Shown: positions 46,672 through 57,223, counted from the stretch's first letter. The stretch is DNA of 64,000 bases from Streptococcus minor DSM 17118 (GCF_000377005.1 NZ_AQYB01000029.1:19792-83791); one strand, 5' to 3'. Made by a program: numbers and translations. Notes: generated by a model not told the origin, from the sequence alone.

Positions 46672-49203
46672 ATGACAAAGGAAAAAATTTCTCCTGGAAT
46701 GCAACAGTATCTGGATATCAAAGCCCAACATCCAGATGCTTTTTTGCTCTTTCGTATGGGAGACTTTTACGAATTATTTTATGATGATGCGGTGGAGGCG
46801 GCTCAGATTCTGGAGTTAACCTTGACCAGCCGCAATAAAAATGCTGAGAACCCCATCCCCATGGCAGGGGTGCCCTATCATGCTGCTCAACAATACATTG
46901 ACACTTTGGTTGAATTGGGTCACAAGGTAGCCATTGCCGAGCAGATTGAGGATCCAAAAACGGCAGTTGGAGTGGTCAAACGGGCTGTAGTTCAGATTAT
47001 CACCCCGGGTACTGTCGTTGATTCAACCAAATCAGATGCTGAAAGCAACTTTCTGGTGGCCATTGATCAGGAAGGTCCTTCTTTTGCTCTGGCCTATATG
47101 GATCTAGCGACGGGGCAGTTTTTTGTGACGACCTTGGCAGATTTTGCTGCTGTCTGTGGGGAAATTCGCAATCTTAGGGCCCGCGAATTAGTGGTAGGAT
47201 TTAATCTAAGTGACACCCAGCAACAAGTGCTTAGCAGTCAGATGAATCTTTTACTCTCACAAGAAAAGGAAGTAGTAGAAGATGTTCATCTTATCGACAC
47301 TTCTTTATCAGCAGTGGAAAAGACTGTTGCGGGTAAGTTACTGAGCTATGTGCACCGTACTCAGCTACGAGAACTGTCTCATTTGCAAAAAATCCAGCGC
47401 TACGAAATTAAGGATTATCTGCAGATGGATTATGCAACTAAGTCTAGTCTGGATTTGCTAGAAAATGGGCGGACTGGCAAGAAACATGGAAGTCTCTACT
47501 GGCTCATGGATGAAACCAAGACGGCTATGGGGATGCGATTGCTACGCTCTTGGATTGATCGTCCGCTAGTTGATAAGGAGCGGATTGTGGAGAGACAAGA
47601 GATTGTTCAGGTTTTTCTTGATTCCTTCTTTGAGCGGAGTGATGTGAGCGAGAGCCTTAAAGGAGTCTACGATATTGAGCGTTTAGCCAGCCGAGTTTCC
47701 TTTGGCAAAACTTTGCCTAAAGATTTATTGCAACTGGCTCAAACTCTGGGGAATGTCCCTGCTATCAAAGGTATTCTGGAGGCCATTGGTCATCCAGTCT
47801 TGGACAACTTGATTGCCCAACTTGATAGTATTCCAGAACTTCATGCCCTTATCAGTGCGGCAATCGACCCTGATGCTCAAGGTACGATTACAGAAGGAAA
47901 TATCATTAAAGCTGGATTTGATCAGCAACTGGACCAGTATCGCCTTGTCATGCGAGAAGGCACAGGCTGGATTGCAGAAATAGAAGCCAAAGAGCGAGCC
48001 CATTCAGGCATCAATAATCTCAAAATTGATTATAACAAAAAAGATGGTTATTACTTCCATGTCACCAATTCCAATCTCAGCCAAGTGCCGAACCATTTCT
48101 TCCGCAAGGCAACCCTGAAAAATTCAGAGCGCTATGGCACGGAAGAATTGGCTAAAATTGAAGGACAGATGCTAGAAGCGCGTGATAAATCTTCCAATCT
48201 GGAATACGAGATTTTCATGCGTATCCGCCAAGAGGTAGAAAAATACATCGGAAGACTCCAGTCTTTGGCCAAAGCCTTAGCGACTGTCGATGTCCTCCAA
48301 TCCTTTGCAGTCGTAGCAGAACTCCAACACTTAGTGCGACCAAGTTTTACAGATAACCATACTATTGCTGTCGAAAAAGGGCGCCATGCAGTCGTAGAGA
48401 AAGTGATGGGGGCACAGTCTTATATCCCCAACTCGATTTATTTGGATAGTCAGACCAACATGCAGTTGATTACTGGGCCCAATATGAGCGGGAAGTCCAC
48501 TTACATGCGCCAACTCGCTATAATCGTTGTTATGGCTCAGATGGGCTCCTATGTCCCAGCAGAGACAGCTACATTGCCACTGTTTGATGCGATTTTTACT
48601 CGTATCGGTGCGGCGGATGATTTGGTTAGCGGTCAGTCGACTTTCATGGTAGAGATGATGGAGGCCAACAAGGCTGTTCACCTAGCGAGCAAGAATTCTC
48701 TTATCCTCTTTGATGAGTTAGGACGAGGGACTGCCACATACGATGGCATGGCCTTGGCCCAAGCAATTATCGAGCATATCCATGACAAAATTGGAGCCAA
48801 GACCCTCTTTGCCACTCATTACCATGAACTCACGGCCTTGGAGACAGAGCTGCCTCATCTGGAAAATGTCCATGTTTCTACTTTGGAGCAAAATGGTCAG
48901 GTGACTTTCCTTCATAAGATTGCACCAGGTCCTGCGGACAAATCCTACGGAATTCATGTAGCAAAGATTGCAGGTCTGCCTAGTGCTTTGTTGGCTCGAG
49001 CAGATAAGATTTTGAAAAAACTGGAGCAACAAGCAGCACAAATTTCTACGGAAACAGTCTTGACTGAGCCGGTGGTATCTGACCAATTAAATCTCTTTGA
49101 TACAACACACCCTATTCTAGAAAGATTGGCTCAATTGGATCTGAATCAGTTGACACCGGTAGAAGCTCTGGTGTTCCTATCTGATTTGCAGAAAGAGTTG
49201 TAA
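46672..49203 (+). CDS. mutS: DNA mismatch repair protein MutS (HexA)
   Basis: An 843-residue MutS: mismatch-binding N-terminal motif [14 protein letters not shown] (about residues 23-36), core domains, and the ATPase with Walker [10 protein letters not shown] (near 602-610), [12 protein letters not shown] and ATHYHEL. It recognises mismatches and recruits MutL. argR is 8 bp upstream. The partner gene mutL lies about 4.5 kb downstream, separated by two adhesin genes. Confidence 0.97.
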   Translation: MTKEKISPGMQQYLDIKAQHPDAFLLFRMGDFYELFYDDAVEAAQILELTLTSRNKNAENPIPMAGVPYHAAQQYIDTLVELGHKVAIAEQIEDPKTAVGVVKRAVVQIITPGTVVDSTKSDAESNFLVAIDQEGPSFALAYMDLATGQFFVTTLADFAAVCGEIRNLRARELVVGFNLSDTQQQVLSSQMNLLLSQEKEVVEDVHLIDTSLSAVEKTVAGKLLSYVHRTQLRELSHLQKIQRYEIKDYLQMDYATKSSLDLLENGRTGKKHGSLYWLMDETKTAMGMRLLRSWIDRPLVDKERIVERQEIVQVFLDSFFERSDVSESLKGVYDIERLASRVSFGKTLPKDLLQLAQTLGNVPAIKGILEAIGHPVLDNLIAQLDSIPELHALISAAIDPDAQGTITEGNIIKAGFDQQLDQYRLVMREGTGWIAEIEAKERAHSGINNLKIDYNKKDGYYFHVTNSNLSQVPNHFFRKATLKNSERYGTEELAKIEGQMLEARDKSSNLEYEIFMRIRQEVEKYIGRLQSLAKALATVDVLQSFAVVAELQHLVRPSFTDNHTIAVEKGRHAVVEKVMGAQSYIPNSIYLDSQTNMQLITGPNMSGKSTYMRQLAIIVVMAQMGSYVPAETATLPLFDAIFTRIGAADDLVSGQSTFMVEMMEANKAVHLASKNSLILFDELGRGTATYDGMALAQAIIEHIHDKIGAKTLFATHYHELTALETELPHLENVHVSTLEQNGQVTFLHKIAPGPADKSYGIHVAKIAGLPSALLARADKILKKLEQQAAQISTETVLTEPVVSDQLNLFDTTHPILERLAQLDLNQLTPVEALVFLSDLQKEL

Positions 49204-49270
49204 CAATATTACAGTAAAAAGTTAACAAGAGTTGCACATTTGCTAAGCCATCGTAACCTAAAAGTGAAAT

Positions 49271-49294
49271 AAAACAGCTCTTGAGAGCTGTTTT
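49271..49294 (+). terminator. Intrinsic terminator after mutS
   Basis: AAAACAGCTC / GAGCTGTTTT (49271-49280, 49285-49294) with a 4-nt loop. Confidence 0.85.
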
Positions 49295-49359
49295 ATTATT
49301 TTCTCTCAGGTTATTGTTACGAGAACATGACGTTTTTCTTACAAAAAACAACAAAAATC

Positions 49360-49396
49360 TTGCAATTTTGGAATAGGATGATATACTATATATAGT
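49360..49396 (+). promoter_or_regulatory. Promoter of the first adhesin gene
   Basis: TTGCAA (49360-49365), 16-bp spacer, TATACT (49382-49387). The -10 overlaps a perfect 12-bp palindrome ACTATATATAGT (49385-49396). Confidence 0.5.
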
Positions 49397-49414
49397 GGTT
49401 TGGAATATAATACT

Positions 49415-49452
49415 ATCAATACTGCACTAAATACAGTAAAATACATATTGAT
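49415..49452 (+). promoter_or_regulatory. Compound dyad in the first adhesin leader
   Basis: ATCAATA (49415-49421) pairs with TATTGAT (49446-49452), and inside it TACTG (49420-49424) with CAGTA (49434-49438). This could be an RNA structure or a regulator site; the function is not known. Confidence 0.4.
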
Positions 49453-49486
49453 ATTTTACTAAATTGTTCTTATAGGAGAATATAAA

Positions 49487-51490
49487 ATGAATAAGAAAAT
49501 CATACGATTACTCTTGTTCCCGCTAGCCATATTGCTAGGTCTTTTTTGGGTTCAGGAGTCAACAGCTCATGCAGCAGTTAATGCAGATGTTGTGACCAGA
49601 ATGTATTTTACTGATCGACACGGAAATCCGTTGACACCTCCAAATATCAGACAGTGGCAACAATTCCGTATCAATGTCGATTTCGATTTGCATAACAATG
49701 AAGTAGTAGCTGGAGACACCACAGTACTTCAATTGCCAGAAGTAGTGACATTTTCTTCTAATGTCGCCTTTGATTTGCTAGATAAAGATGGCAATCTAGT
49801 TGCTAAGACAACGATTGACCCTCGTACAAAGCAACTAAAGGTTACTTATGAGCCTTATGTGGAGACCCATTCGGATGTCAAGGGAACGCTCTATTTTTAC
49901 GTTCGAATGGACCATAATGTCGTTACCGAGAAAAAGGAAGTTCCAATTGATATAACAGTAGATGGAAAGGTTTTTCCTGCTGGAACGATTGAATTCCAAG
50001 GAATTGGAAATCCGACGGCAGATGACCTTAACAAGGTTGGATGGCAGCATTCAACAGACCCTAAGATTGGTTATTTCTCAATTGCAGTTAACCGTGGCCG
50101 CAAAGCCATGCAGGGCGTGAAAGTCGTAGACGTTTTGGATGTGCCAGGTGTTTCCTATAAAAGAGAGACATTCCGTGTCTATAAAGGTAGTTGGAACTAC
50201 CGTGATGGGGATTGGAGATTTGACAACGAGGTAAACATCACAAATCAAACGCCTGTAACCTTCACTCAAAATAGCTTTACAGTCACTTTGCCAGATTTGA
50301 GGCCAGAAGAAGGTATTCGTGTCTCTTATGCGGTGGATTTAGCCCATGTACCAGTTGATGGGGAGCGAATCACCAACCATGCGACTCTTGCAACTACTAA
50401 TAATATCAACAAGACACATCATTCAGGTTACACCTTCTACCGCGGCGGAGGAAAGGCACAGGGTTATGTCTTCAAAATTAAGATTAAGAAGACTGACGAG
50501 GCTGGTACTGTGCTACAAGGTGCCGAATTTGATATTGTCCGTGATCGCACAGGTGCTGTAGTCGGTCATTTAGTGACAGACGGCATGGGAGAGGCTGAAG
50601 TAGGTAATCTTTTGAAAGACACTTATACAATCAGAGAAACTAAAGCACCTGATGGCTACTTCCCTTCTGGTGAAGTCAAAGTGACTCCAGATGATTTTGA
50701 CTCTACTTTGCTCCTTGCGAATAAAACGATTATAAATAAAAAAATCGCTCCAGCAAAAGCAGCTCTTGCTGTTAATAAGTCATTGACAGGTCGCAATTTG
50801 CAAGCTGATGAGTTTGAATTCATTTTGACAGATCAAAATGGCAACGAAGTTGAAAGAGTAAAAAATACGGCCAGTGGTCAAGTTCAATTTTCTGAAATCG
50901 AATATACAGCTCCAGGAAGCTATACTTATACGATTACAGAAGTAAATGGCGGTACAACGATTAACAATATTACTTATGATGCCTTGGTTGTCACAGCAAC
51001 GGTTACTGTAACGGATAATCAACAGGGTCAACTTGTAGCTGAAGTAACTTACTCAGCAGACAAAGAGTTTAACAATGTTTATCAAGAACCAACGACCACC
51101 ACAACGACAACTACCACTTCTACAACAGAAGCAACAACGACAACAGTAGCTACCACTACAACTACAGAGCCAACCACGACTAGCGTGACAACCACAACTG
51201 TAGAACCAACTACAACCGTTGCGACTACTACAACCGTTGAGCCTACGACAACAGTAGCAACCACTACAACTACAGAACCAACCACAACTAGTGCAACTAC
51301 TACTACAACCACCACCACAACAGCGTTGGTGCCTACAACCACCCAAACGCCGCCTCCAGCAGGTAAGAAGGGTAAATCATTACCACGTACTGGTGAAGAG
51401 AGTGGACTAGTAGCTAGTCTGATTGGCCTTGCCTTGATGGTTGTTGCAGGTGTAGCAGGCATCTTGTATCGTAAGTCTAAAGAAGCGTAA
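49487..51490 (+). CDS. LPxTG cell-wall adhesin with Thr-rich stalk (first copy)
   Basis: A 667-residue surface protein. Signal peptide ~1-31; Ig-like adhesin domains ~32-325; a Cna-B/SpaA domain (~325-410, with EFDIVRDRTGAVVGHLVTDG and YTIRETKAPDGYF); an FctA/Spy0128-like domain (~427-530); a Thr stalk with EPTTT units (534-612); LPRTG (632-636), hydrophobic helix and KSKEA. Such domains usually form intramolecular isopeptide bonds. It is anchored by sortase. It belongs to a family of three here; the ligand is not known. Confidence 0.9.
   Translation: MNKKIIRLLLFPLAILLGLFWVQESTAHAAVNADVVTRMYFTDRHGNPLTPPNIRQWQQFRINVDFDLHNNEVVAGDTTVLQLPEVVTFSSNVAFDLLDKDGNLVAKTTIDPRTKQLKVTYEPYVETHSDVKGTLYFYVRMDHNVVTEKKEVPIDITVDGKVFPAGTIEFQGIGNPTADDLNKVGWQHSTDPKIGYFSIAVNRGRKAMQGVKVVDVLDVPGVSYKRETFRVYKGSWNYRDGDWRFDNEVNITNQTPVTFTQNSFTVTLPDLRPEEGIRVSYAVDLAHVPVDGERITNHATLATTNNINKTHHSGYTFYRGGGKAQGYVFKIKIKKTDEAGTVLQGAEFDIVRDRTGAVVGHLVTDGMGEAEVGNLLKDTYTIRETKAPDGYFPSGEVKVTPDDFDSTLLLANKTIINKKIAPAKAALAVNKSLTGRNLQADEFEFILTDQNGNEVERVKNTASGQVQFSEIEYTAPGSYTYTITEVNGGTTINNITYDALVVTATVTVTDNQQGQLVAEVTYSADKEFNNVYQEPTTTTTTTTTSTTEATTTTVATTTTTEPTTTSVTTTTVEPTTTVATTTTVEPTTTVATTTTTEPTTTSATTTTTTTTTALVPTTTQTPPPAGKKGKSLPRTGEESGLVASLIGLALMVVAGVAGILYRKSKEA
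51086..51322 (+). repeat. Thr-stalk coding repeat, first adhesin
   Basis: Codes for EPTTTVATTTTV-like units, about 12 residues (36 bp) each, in ACN codons of mixed kinds. The minus strand is open only because of this repeat. Confidence 0.9.
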
Positions 51491-51503
51491 TCAAAAATAG
51501 ATG

Positions 51504-51530
51504 AAAAAGAGAGAGGACTCTCTCTTTTTT
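51504..51530 (+). terminator. Terminator of the first adhesin gene
   Basis: AAAAAGAGAGAG (51504-51515) pairs with CTCTCTCTTTTT (51518-51529). The same sequence context follows the second adhesin gene. Confidence 0.85.
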
Positions 51531-51571
51531 CATGGTTTTATAAGAAATACGTCCCAAATACCGCAAAAAAA

Positions 51572-51600
51572 TTGACAGGTTACTTCATAAGGGGTACAAT
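51572..51600 (+). promoter_or_regulatory. Promoter of the second adhesin gene
   Basis: TTGACA (51572-51577), 17-bp spacer, TACAAT (51595-51600), about 65 bp before the start codon; a near-consensus strong promoter. Confidence 0.75.
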
Positions 51601-51664
51601 GTGTTTAAGTTTTCACATATATACATAAATATGATAGGAAACAACATGATGAAGGAGATATATT

Positions 51665-53416
51665 ATGAATAAAAAGGTACTTCAGGCCTTCTTTGCTGCA
51701 TTACTTGTTATAGTTGGTGTATTCACGACAAATCAAGTACAAGCCAAAGAAGTGACACCTGCAGCTGTGCACATTATTTCGATTAAAGATGCACAGGGCC
51801 AGGACTTGACTAGAGAAGTAAAACAAACGGATGTCCTTAGAGTGGTAGCTCAATTTAAGTTACCAAATAATACTGTATTTGCGGGAGACACCACAACAGT
51901 CACTTTACCAGACCAGCTTGTTTTCAATAATTTTCCGAGTCAACTAGAAATCCGAGATGATAATGGGGAGGTTGTCGGTGTTGCTAAAGCTTCTACAGAC
52001 AAACGTTCACTGGTTATCACTTATACTAATTATGTTGAGGGGAAATCAGACGTTTCCGGAGAATTTTTCTTTAATGTAGGGATTAACTATGGTAAATACC
52101 GTGTAAAAGAAGAATTTGATTTGCAGTTCCCGGTGAGTGGGACTCTCGTACCGGGTGGAAAAATCAAATATGCTGGCTATGGAAAAGTAGTTGGTAGATT
52201 GGCAAAATACGGTCAAGGTCTCAATAAGAATACTTTAAGATTCTACCTATCTGTCAACCGTGAAGGTGTAGATATGAAGAATGTCGTAGTAACTGATACC
52301 TTGGATCCAAACTTTAAAGGAAAGATTATTCAAGGTTCTGTAAAAGTTATCAAAGGGACTTGGAAGTACAATGACACAACCGCTCAATGGAGTGTAGAAA
52401 ATCAACAACCTGTTGCAAACCCTCAAATTACTTACAGTCCAGATGGTCACAGTATGTCAATTGCACTTGGGGATGTGTCAGCGGGTGAAGCAAGACAACT
52501 GATTTACGATGTTAAAGCAGACTATGAGATGATTAATGGTGAGGTTGTCAAGAATAATGCAGAATTGACAGCTGATGGCTATAATACAGCTAAAGCAAGC
52601 TACAATGCAGTATTTGCAGAAGCTGGTGGTAAAGCTAATGGCTATAACTACACTATCAAGGTCGTAAAAACAGATGAGAGCCAAAATCCATTGATGGACG
52701 TTGAGTTTGAGGTGATTCGTAAACGTAACAATACCGTTGTTGGTAAAATTGTGACTAACAACCAGGGTGAAGGTAGCCTAGGTGCACTTCTTGCTGATGA
52801 TTATATCGTTCGTGAAGTAAAACCGCTAGATGGTTATATTAAAGCTGATGATGTAGTCGTTAACGCAGCAGATTTTGATGGACAGAAAGTTGCTGTAAAG
52901 AATATAGTGAACAAAAAAGAGCCAACCACCACTACTACGACGACTACCACAACGACCACCACAACCACCACTTCTACTACAACTAGCACAACTGCAGAAC
53001 CAACTACAACTAGTACGACTAGCACAACTGCAGAACCAACAACTGTAGCGACAACAACTGTTGAGCCAACGACAACAGTAGCTCCTACTACAACTACAGA
53101 GCCAACCACAACTAGCGCAACTACTACAACCGTAGAACCAACTACAACCGTTGCGACTACTACAACCGTTGAGCCAACGACAACAGTAGTTACTACTACA
53201 ACTACAGAGCCAACCACAACTAGTGCAACTACTACAACCACCACAACAGCGTTGGTGCCTACAACCACCCAAACGCCGCCTCCAGCAGGTAAGAAGGGTA
53301 AAGCATTACCACGTACTGGCGAAAAGAGTGGATTAGTAGCTAGTCTGATTGGTCTTGCCTTGATGGTTGTTGCAGGTGTAGCAGGCATCTTGTATCGTAA
53401 GTCTAAAGAAGCGTAA
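51665..53416 (+). CDS. LPxTG cell-wall adhesin with Thr-rich stalk (second copy)
   Basis: A 583-residue surface protein: signal peptide ~1-27, Ig-like adhesin domains ~30-318, Cna-B/SpaA domain ~320-410 (VEFEVIRKRNNTVVGKIVTNNQGEG, then YIVREVKPLDGY), Thr stalk 419-528, LPRTG at 548-552. It lacks the FctA/Spy0128-like domain of the first copy. Its C-terminus and 3' flank are almost identical to the first copy while the head domains are clearly different. AAGGAG precedes the ATG. Confidence 0.9.
   Translation: MNKKVLQAFFAALLVIVGVFTTNQVQAKEVTPAAVHIISIKDAQGQDLTREVKQTDVLRVVAQFKLPNNTVFAGDTTTVTLPDQLVFNNFPSQLEIRDDNGEVVGVAKASTDKRSLVITYTNYVEGKSDVSGEFFFNVGINYGKYRVKEEFDLQFPVSGTLVPGGKIKYAGYGKVVGRLAKYGQGLNKNTLRFYLSVNREGVDMKNVVVTDTLDPNFKGKIIQGSVKVIKGTWKYNDTTAQWSVENQQPVANPQITYSPDGHSMSIALGDVSAGEARQLIYDVKADYEMINGEVVKNNAELTADGYNTAKASYNAVFAEAGGKANGYNYTIKVVKTDESQNPLMDVEFEVIRKRNNTVVGKIVTNNQGEGSLGALLADDYIVREVKPLDGYIKADDVVVNAADFDGQKVAVKNIVNKKEPTTTTTTTTTTTTTTTTSTTTSTTAEPTTTSTTSTTAEPTTVATTTVEPTTTVAPTTTTEPTTTSATTTTVEPTTTVATTTTVEPTTTVVTTTTTEPTTTSATTTTTTTALVPTTTQTPPPAGKKGKALPRTGEKSGLVASLIGLALMVVAGVAGILYRKSKEA
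52919..53248 (+). repeat. Thr-stalk coding repeat, second adhesin
   Basis: About 110 codons of EPTTT/TTTT units; a longer stalk than in the first copy, with a run of consecutive Thr codons near the start (52925-52983). Confidence 0.9.
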
Positions 53417-53429
53417 TCAAAAATAGATG

Positions 53430-53456
53430 AAAAAGAGAGGGTCCTCTCTCTTTTTT
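53430..53456 (+). terminator. Terminator of the second adhesin gene
   Basis: AAAAAGAGAGG (53430-53440) pairs with CCTCTCTCTTTTTT (53443-53456), a variant of the terminator after the first copy. Confidence 0.85.
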
Positions 53457-53488
53457 ATTACCTGACGATGTTGAAATTTTATCCTTTT

Positions 53489-53516
53489 TTGAAATTCAGG
53501 ACAAATTTGCTACAAT
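53489..53516 (+). promoter_or_regulatory. Promoter of the small membrane-protein gene
   Basis: TTGAAA (53489-53494), 16-bp spacer, TACAAT (53511-53516) with an extended TGC before it. Confidence 0.6.
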
Positions 53517-53543
53517 GGAGTAAACAACAGATAAGGAGCACCT

Positions 53544-53711
53544 ATGAGGAAATTTCAAATCCTATTGTTTGGATTCTTTCTAACATTTAATACTATCTAT
53601 ATCGTTTACAGTTTATTAACAGGCTTTGATTGGTCAAAAGTTCTCTTGCCTTTTTTCTTCGTCCTTTTCAGTGGATGGGGACTTCGTTCCCTTTGCAAAG
53701 AAACTGACTGA
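53544..53711 (+). CDS. Small 55-residue membrane protein
   Basis: The ORF begins [13 protein letters not shown] and has two hydrophobic segments (about 5-25 and 33-46), ending SLCKETD. AAGGAG (53533-53538) lies 5 bp before the ATG and a promoter precedes it, so it is very likely real. Unknown function; it sits directly before mutL. Confidence 0.75.
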   Translation: MRKFQILLFGFFLTFNTIYIVYSLLTGFDWSKVLLPFFFVLFSGWGLRSLCKETD

Positions 53712-53734
53712 CTCTGTCATGTTACACAGAGTCA
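53709..53734 (+). terminator. Hairpin after the small gene
   Basis: TGACTCTGT / ACAGAGTCA (53709-53717, 53726-53734) with an 8-nt loop, overlapping the stop codon. It lacks a good T run, so termination is uncertain. Confidence 0.45.
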
Positions 53735-53757
53735 CATTCTCTCAGTCTTTTGCTTTA

Positions 53758-53766
53758 TGCTATAAT
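53758..53766 (+). promoter_or_regulatory. Extended -10 promoter of mutL
   Basis: TGCTATAAT (53758-53766) lies only 7 bp before the mutL ATG, so transcription would start at or next to the start codon. Confidence 0.55.
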
Positions 53767-53773
53767 AAGAGAT

Positions 53774-55708
53774 ATGATAAACGAAAAAACGCAAACACAG
53801 ATTATTGAATTACCAGAAGTACTGGCTAACCAGATTGCCGCTGGGGAGGTCATCGAGCGTCCTGCTAGTGTGGTCAAGGAGTTAGTGGAAAATGCTATAG
53901 ATGCGGGTTCTAGTCAGATTACGATCCGTATCGAGGAGGCAGGCTTAAAAACCATTGACATTATGGATAATGGGATAGGCATTATCCCCGAACAAGTGTC
54001 ATTAGCTCTCCGTCGTCACGCAACCAGTAAAATCAAGACCCAGGCCGATCTCTTCCGAATTCGAACGTTGGGTTTTCGTGGAGAGGCTCTTCCCTCTATT
54101 GCCTCTATTAGCCACCTTACAGTTCAAACGGCGACTGCCAATAAGAAGCATGGCTGGTTTTTAGAAGCTCATGGAGGTCAGATAGTCGCCGAGAAGCCCA
54201 TTAGTCGCCCTGTTGGAACTCAGATAAGAGTTGAGAATCTTTTTTACAATACTCCTGCGCGCCTCAAATATATCAAAAGTCAGCAGGCTGAACTTTCCCA
54301 TATTATTGATGTCGTCAATCGTCTCAGTCTGGCCCACCCAGAAATTTCTTTTAGTCTGATTAATGAGGAGCGCACGCTCATGCAGACAGCAGGAAAGGCG
54401 AACCTCCGTCAAGCTATTGCAGGTGTTTATGGTATTGCAACTGCCAAAAAGATGGTAGCTATTCAGGCTGAGGATCTAGATTTTCAGGTATCGGGCTATG
54501 TTAGTTTGCCTGAGCTTACTAGAGCCAACCGCAATTACATTACCATTCTCATCAATGGACGGTATATCAAGAATTTCCTTCTCAATCGGGCTATCTTGGA
54601 TGGCTATGGCAGTAAACTCATGGTTGGTCGCTTTCCTATCGCAGTTATTGACATTCAGATTGATCCTTACCTAGCCGATGTCAATGTTCATCCAACAAAG
54701 CAAGAGGTCCGCATTTCTAAGGAAAAGGAACTGATGGCGCTCATTTCCAAAGCGATTGCTCAGGCGCTACGAGAGCAAGATTTGATTCCAGATGCTCTTG
54801 AAAACTTGGCCAAATCAAGCACCCGTAGTAAGCTCAAAGCTGAACAAACTAGTCTCCCTCTGCGAGAGAGCAATCTCTACTACGATACGATCAAGCAAGA
54901 CTTCTATCTCAAGCCAGAGACGGTGGCTGAGCCTATTAAACCCTTAGAAGATAAGACTACAATCTCTAAAACGGCTAGCATACAATTTGCCCAAAGACAG
55001 GAAAGTCAATCTGAACATCCAGAACATCCAAATCTGAGTCAGAGTGACTTGGATACATTGGTGGATAAGTTGGCACAGGAGGAAACATCCACTTTTCCAG
55101 AATTAGAATATTTTGGTCAGATGCACGGAACTTATCTTTTTGCCCAAGGGACAAGTGGCCTTTTTATCATCGATCAGCATGCAGCTCAAGAACGGGTTAA
55201 GTACGAGTTTTATCGAGAAAATATTGGTCAAGTGGACAATTCTTCTCAACAGCTCTTGGTACCGTATATCTTTGAATTTCCGAGCAATGATGCGATTCTC
55301 TTGTCTCAAAGGATGGAGCATCTGCGTCAAGTTGGTGTCAACCTAGAAGCATACGGTGTCAACCAATTTATCTTACGTGAGCATCCTATATGGATGAAAG
55401 AAGAGGAGATTGAAGCTGGTATTTACGAGATGTGTGATATGCTGCTCTTAACCAATGAAGTGTCCATCAAAAAATACCGAGCAGAGCTGGCCATCATGAT
55501 GTCTTGTAAACGCAGCATCAAGGCCAATCATGCCTTGGATGATTATTCAGCACGCGACTTGTTGCGTCAGCTATCCCAGTGCAAAAATCCCTATAACTGC
55601 CCTCATGGTCGCCCAGTTCTAATCCATTTTAGCAAGTCCGATATGGAAAAAATGTTTCGTCGTATTCAGGAAAATCACACTAGCTTAAGGGAATTAGGGA
55701 AATATTAA
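53774..55708 (+). CDS. mutL: DNA mismatch repair protein MutL (HexB)
   Basis: A 644-residue protein: GHKL ATPase N-terminal domain ([19 protein letters not shown] at about 13-31, VDNAIDAGS-like [24 protein letters not shown]) and a C-terminal dimerisation domain (CPHGRP near the end). It couples MutS recognition to repair. Start at 53774 gives a slightly longer N-terminus than usual and has no clear ribosome site. An in-frame TTG at 53750 lies above the promoter and is unlikely. Confidence 0.95.
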   Translation: MINEKTQTQIIELPEVLANQIAAGEVIERPASVVKELVENAIDAGSSQITIRIEEAGLKTIDIMDNGIGIIPEQVSLALRRHATSKIKTQADLFRIRTLGFRGEALPSIASISHLTVQTATANKKHGWFLEAHGGQIVAEKPISRPVGTQIRVENLFYNTPARLKYIKSQQAELSHIIDVVNRLSLAHPEISFSLINEERTLMQTAGKANLRQAIAGVYGIATAKKMVAIQAEDLDFQVSGYVSLPELTRANRNYITILINGRYIKNFLLNRAILDGYGSKLMVGRFPIAVIDIQIDPYLADVNVHPTKQEVRISKEKELMALISKAIAQALREQDLIPDALENLAKSSTRSKLKAEQTSLPLRESNLYYDTIKQDFYLKPETVAEPIKPLEDKTTISKTASIQFAQRQESQSEHPEHPNLSQSDLDTLVDKLAQEETSTFPELEYFGQMHGTYLFAQGTSGLFIIDQHAAQERVKYEFYRENIGQVDNSSQQLLVPYIFEFPSNDAILLSQRMEHLRQVGVNLEAYGVNQFILREHPIWMKEEEIEAGIYEMCDMLLLTNEVSIKKYRAELAIMMSCKRSIKANHALDDYSARDLLRQLSQCKNPYNCPHGRPVLIHFSKSDMEKMFRRIQENHTSLRELGKY

Positions 55709-55842
55709 CAACTATTATATGAAGAGGAGGGAATAATTGTTTACCAGTTATTCCCTATCATGGCAAGACACTAACGTTTCATATACTGAACGCTTCCATA
55801 GCTATTTGCCTATCTTATTTACAAACCTATAGAAAGATCGAC

Positions 55843-56436
55843 ATGTTTGATTATATCAAAGGAAAATTAACTAAAATAACTGCCAAATACATTGTGGTGG
55901 AGGTAGCCGGTATCGGCTATATCCTTCATGTTGCCAATCCTTATCGCTATAGCGATTTTGTTCATCAGGACATCACCATTTACACCCATCAGGTTATCCG
56001 TGAAGATGCTCATCTTCTTTACGGTTTTGCCACAGAAAGTGAAAAAGAAGTTTTCTTGCGTCTGATTTCGGTATCCGGTATTGGTCCGACTACGGCTCTG
56101 GCCATCATTGCAGTAGATGATAATGAAGGCTTAGTACAGGCTATCGACCAGCAAAACATCACTTATCTGACCAAGTTTCCCAAGATTGGAAAAAAAACAG
56201 CTCAGCAGATGATACTGGATTTGGCTGGCAAGTTTGTGGATGTCTCAGTGGAAGCAGGTAAAATATCACGGACTACTGCAGCAGGGAATGTGGCTTTGGA
56301 TGAAGCTATGGAAGCTCTCTTGGCCCTAGGCTACAAAGCCACCGAAATCAAAAAAATCCGCACCTTCTTTGAGGGAACCAACGAAAGTGCAGAAAATTAC
56401 ATTAAGTCTGCCCTGAAAATGCTGATGAAATCTTAG
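55843..56436 (+). CDS. ruvA: Holliday junction helicase subunit RuvA
   Basis: A 197-residue RuvA: OB-fold domain I ([13 protein letters not shown]...[12 protein letters not shown]), two HhH motifs ([26 protein letters not shown]) and a C-terminal domain III with [11 protein letters not shown]. It binds four-way junctions and loads RuvB. ruvB is not in the window. A 134-bp gap with a weak hairpin (GGGAATAAT/GTTATTCCC, 55729-55755) separates it from mutL. Confidence 0.96.
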   Translation: MFDYIKGKLTKITAKYIVVEVAGIGYILHVANPYRYSDFVHQDITIYTHQVIREDAHLLYGFATESEKEVFLRLISVSGIGPTTALAIIAVDDNEGLVQAIDQQNITYLTKFPKIGKKTAQQMILDLAGKFVDVSVEAGKISRTTAAGNVALDEAMEALLALGYKATEIKKIRTFFEGTNESAENYIKSALKMLMKS

Positions 56437-56523
56437 CATCTCTGAAAAGTAGAAGGAAACGAAGATTTCGTTTTAAGTATAGAATCAAACGAACGAACAT
56501 ATTGTGATAAAGGAGAAAAGCTG

Positions 56524-57087
56524 ATGACCAATCGTTGTGGCTGGGTCAAGATGACCAACCCTCTATATGTCGCCTACCATGATCAGGAGTGGGGGAAGCC
56601 CCTCCATGAGGAACAGGCTCTTTTTGAATTACTTTGCTTAGAGACCTATCAGGCTGGTCTTTCCTGGGAAACCATTCTCAACAAACGTGCAGCCTTCAAG
56701 CAAGCTTTCCATGATTATGATTACCGCAAGGTCGCCACCATGACTGATAAGGAACTGGAAGAGATTTTGAAAAATCCAGCTGTTGTTCGAAATAGTCTGA
56801 AAATCTTTGCGACTAGAAGCAATGCCCAAGCCTTTCTCACGATTCAAGAGGAGTTTGGCAGCTTTGACCACTATATCTGGTCTTTTGTGGACTTTACACC
56901 GCTTGACAACCATGTAAAGGACTATCAGTCTGCCCCTGCTAAAACGCCCCTTTCTGAGCAAATTTCCAAAGATATGAAAAAACGAGGCTTCAAATTTGTT
57001 GGCCCCGTTGCTGTATATTCCTTCCTCCAAGCTGCCGGGCTGGTCAATGACCACGAAGTAGGCTGTGATTTCAATCCTAATAAATAA
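56524..57087 (+). CDS. tag: DNA-3-methyladenine glycosylase I
   Basis: A 187-residue Tag: N-terminal RCGWV (zinc/cysteine), YHDQEWGKPLH, the LCLETYQAGLSWETILNKR core and a C-terminal FVGPVAVYSFLQAAGLVNDHEVGC. It removes 3-methyladenine from alkylated DNA. AAAGGAG precedes the ATG at 56524. It lies in the mutL-ruvA-tag-cinA-recA repair block. Confidence 0.95.
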   Translation: MTNRCGWVKMTNPLYVAYHDQEWGKPLHEEQALFELLCLETYQAGLSWETILNKRAAFKQAFHDYDYRKVATMTDKELEEILKNPAVVRNSLKIFATRSNAQAFLTIQEEFGSFDHYIWSFVDFTPLDNHVKDYQSAPAKTPLSEQISKDMKKRGFKFVGPVAVYSFLQAAGLVNDHEVGCDFNPNK

Positions 57088-57156
57088 ACCAATACCGCCG
57101 GGACAGCTCAGTGGTATTGGTTCATGGTTAAAAATTACAACATAGGCTTATTAAAA

Positions 57157-57205
57157 TTGAGTGATATGCTATTTTTTTGTTACAATGAAAGAAAAAATCC
57201 GAATA
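57157..57205 (+). promoter_or_regulatory. cinA promoter with competence combox
   Basis: A vegetative promoter TTGAGT (57157-57162), 18-bp spacer, TACAAT (57181-57186), and TCCGAATA (57198-57205), one base from the ComX-type combox TACGAATA, with a T-rich tract about 20 bp upstream. Late competence control of cinA-recA is known in streptococci. Confidence 0.65.
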
Positions 57206-57223
57206 GATGAAGTAGGAGGTTTT

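Noticed and set aside
51082..51462. Long minus-strand open frame rich in Val opposite the first adhesin stalk
   Set aside because: It is a shadow of the ACN-rich Thr repeat read backwards (GTN, Val); the same occurs opposite the other two stalks (52834-53388 and 63501-63974). No ribosome site or promoter.
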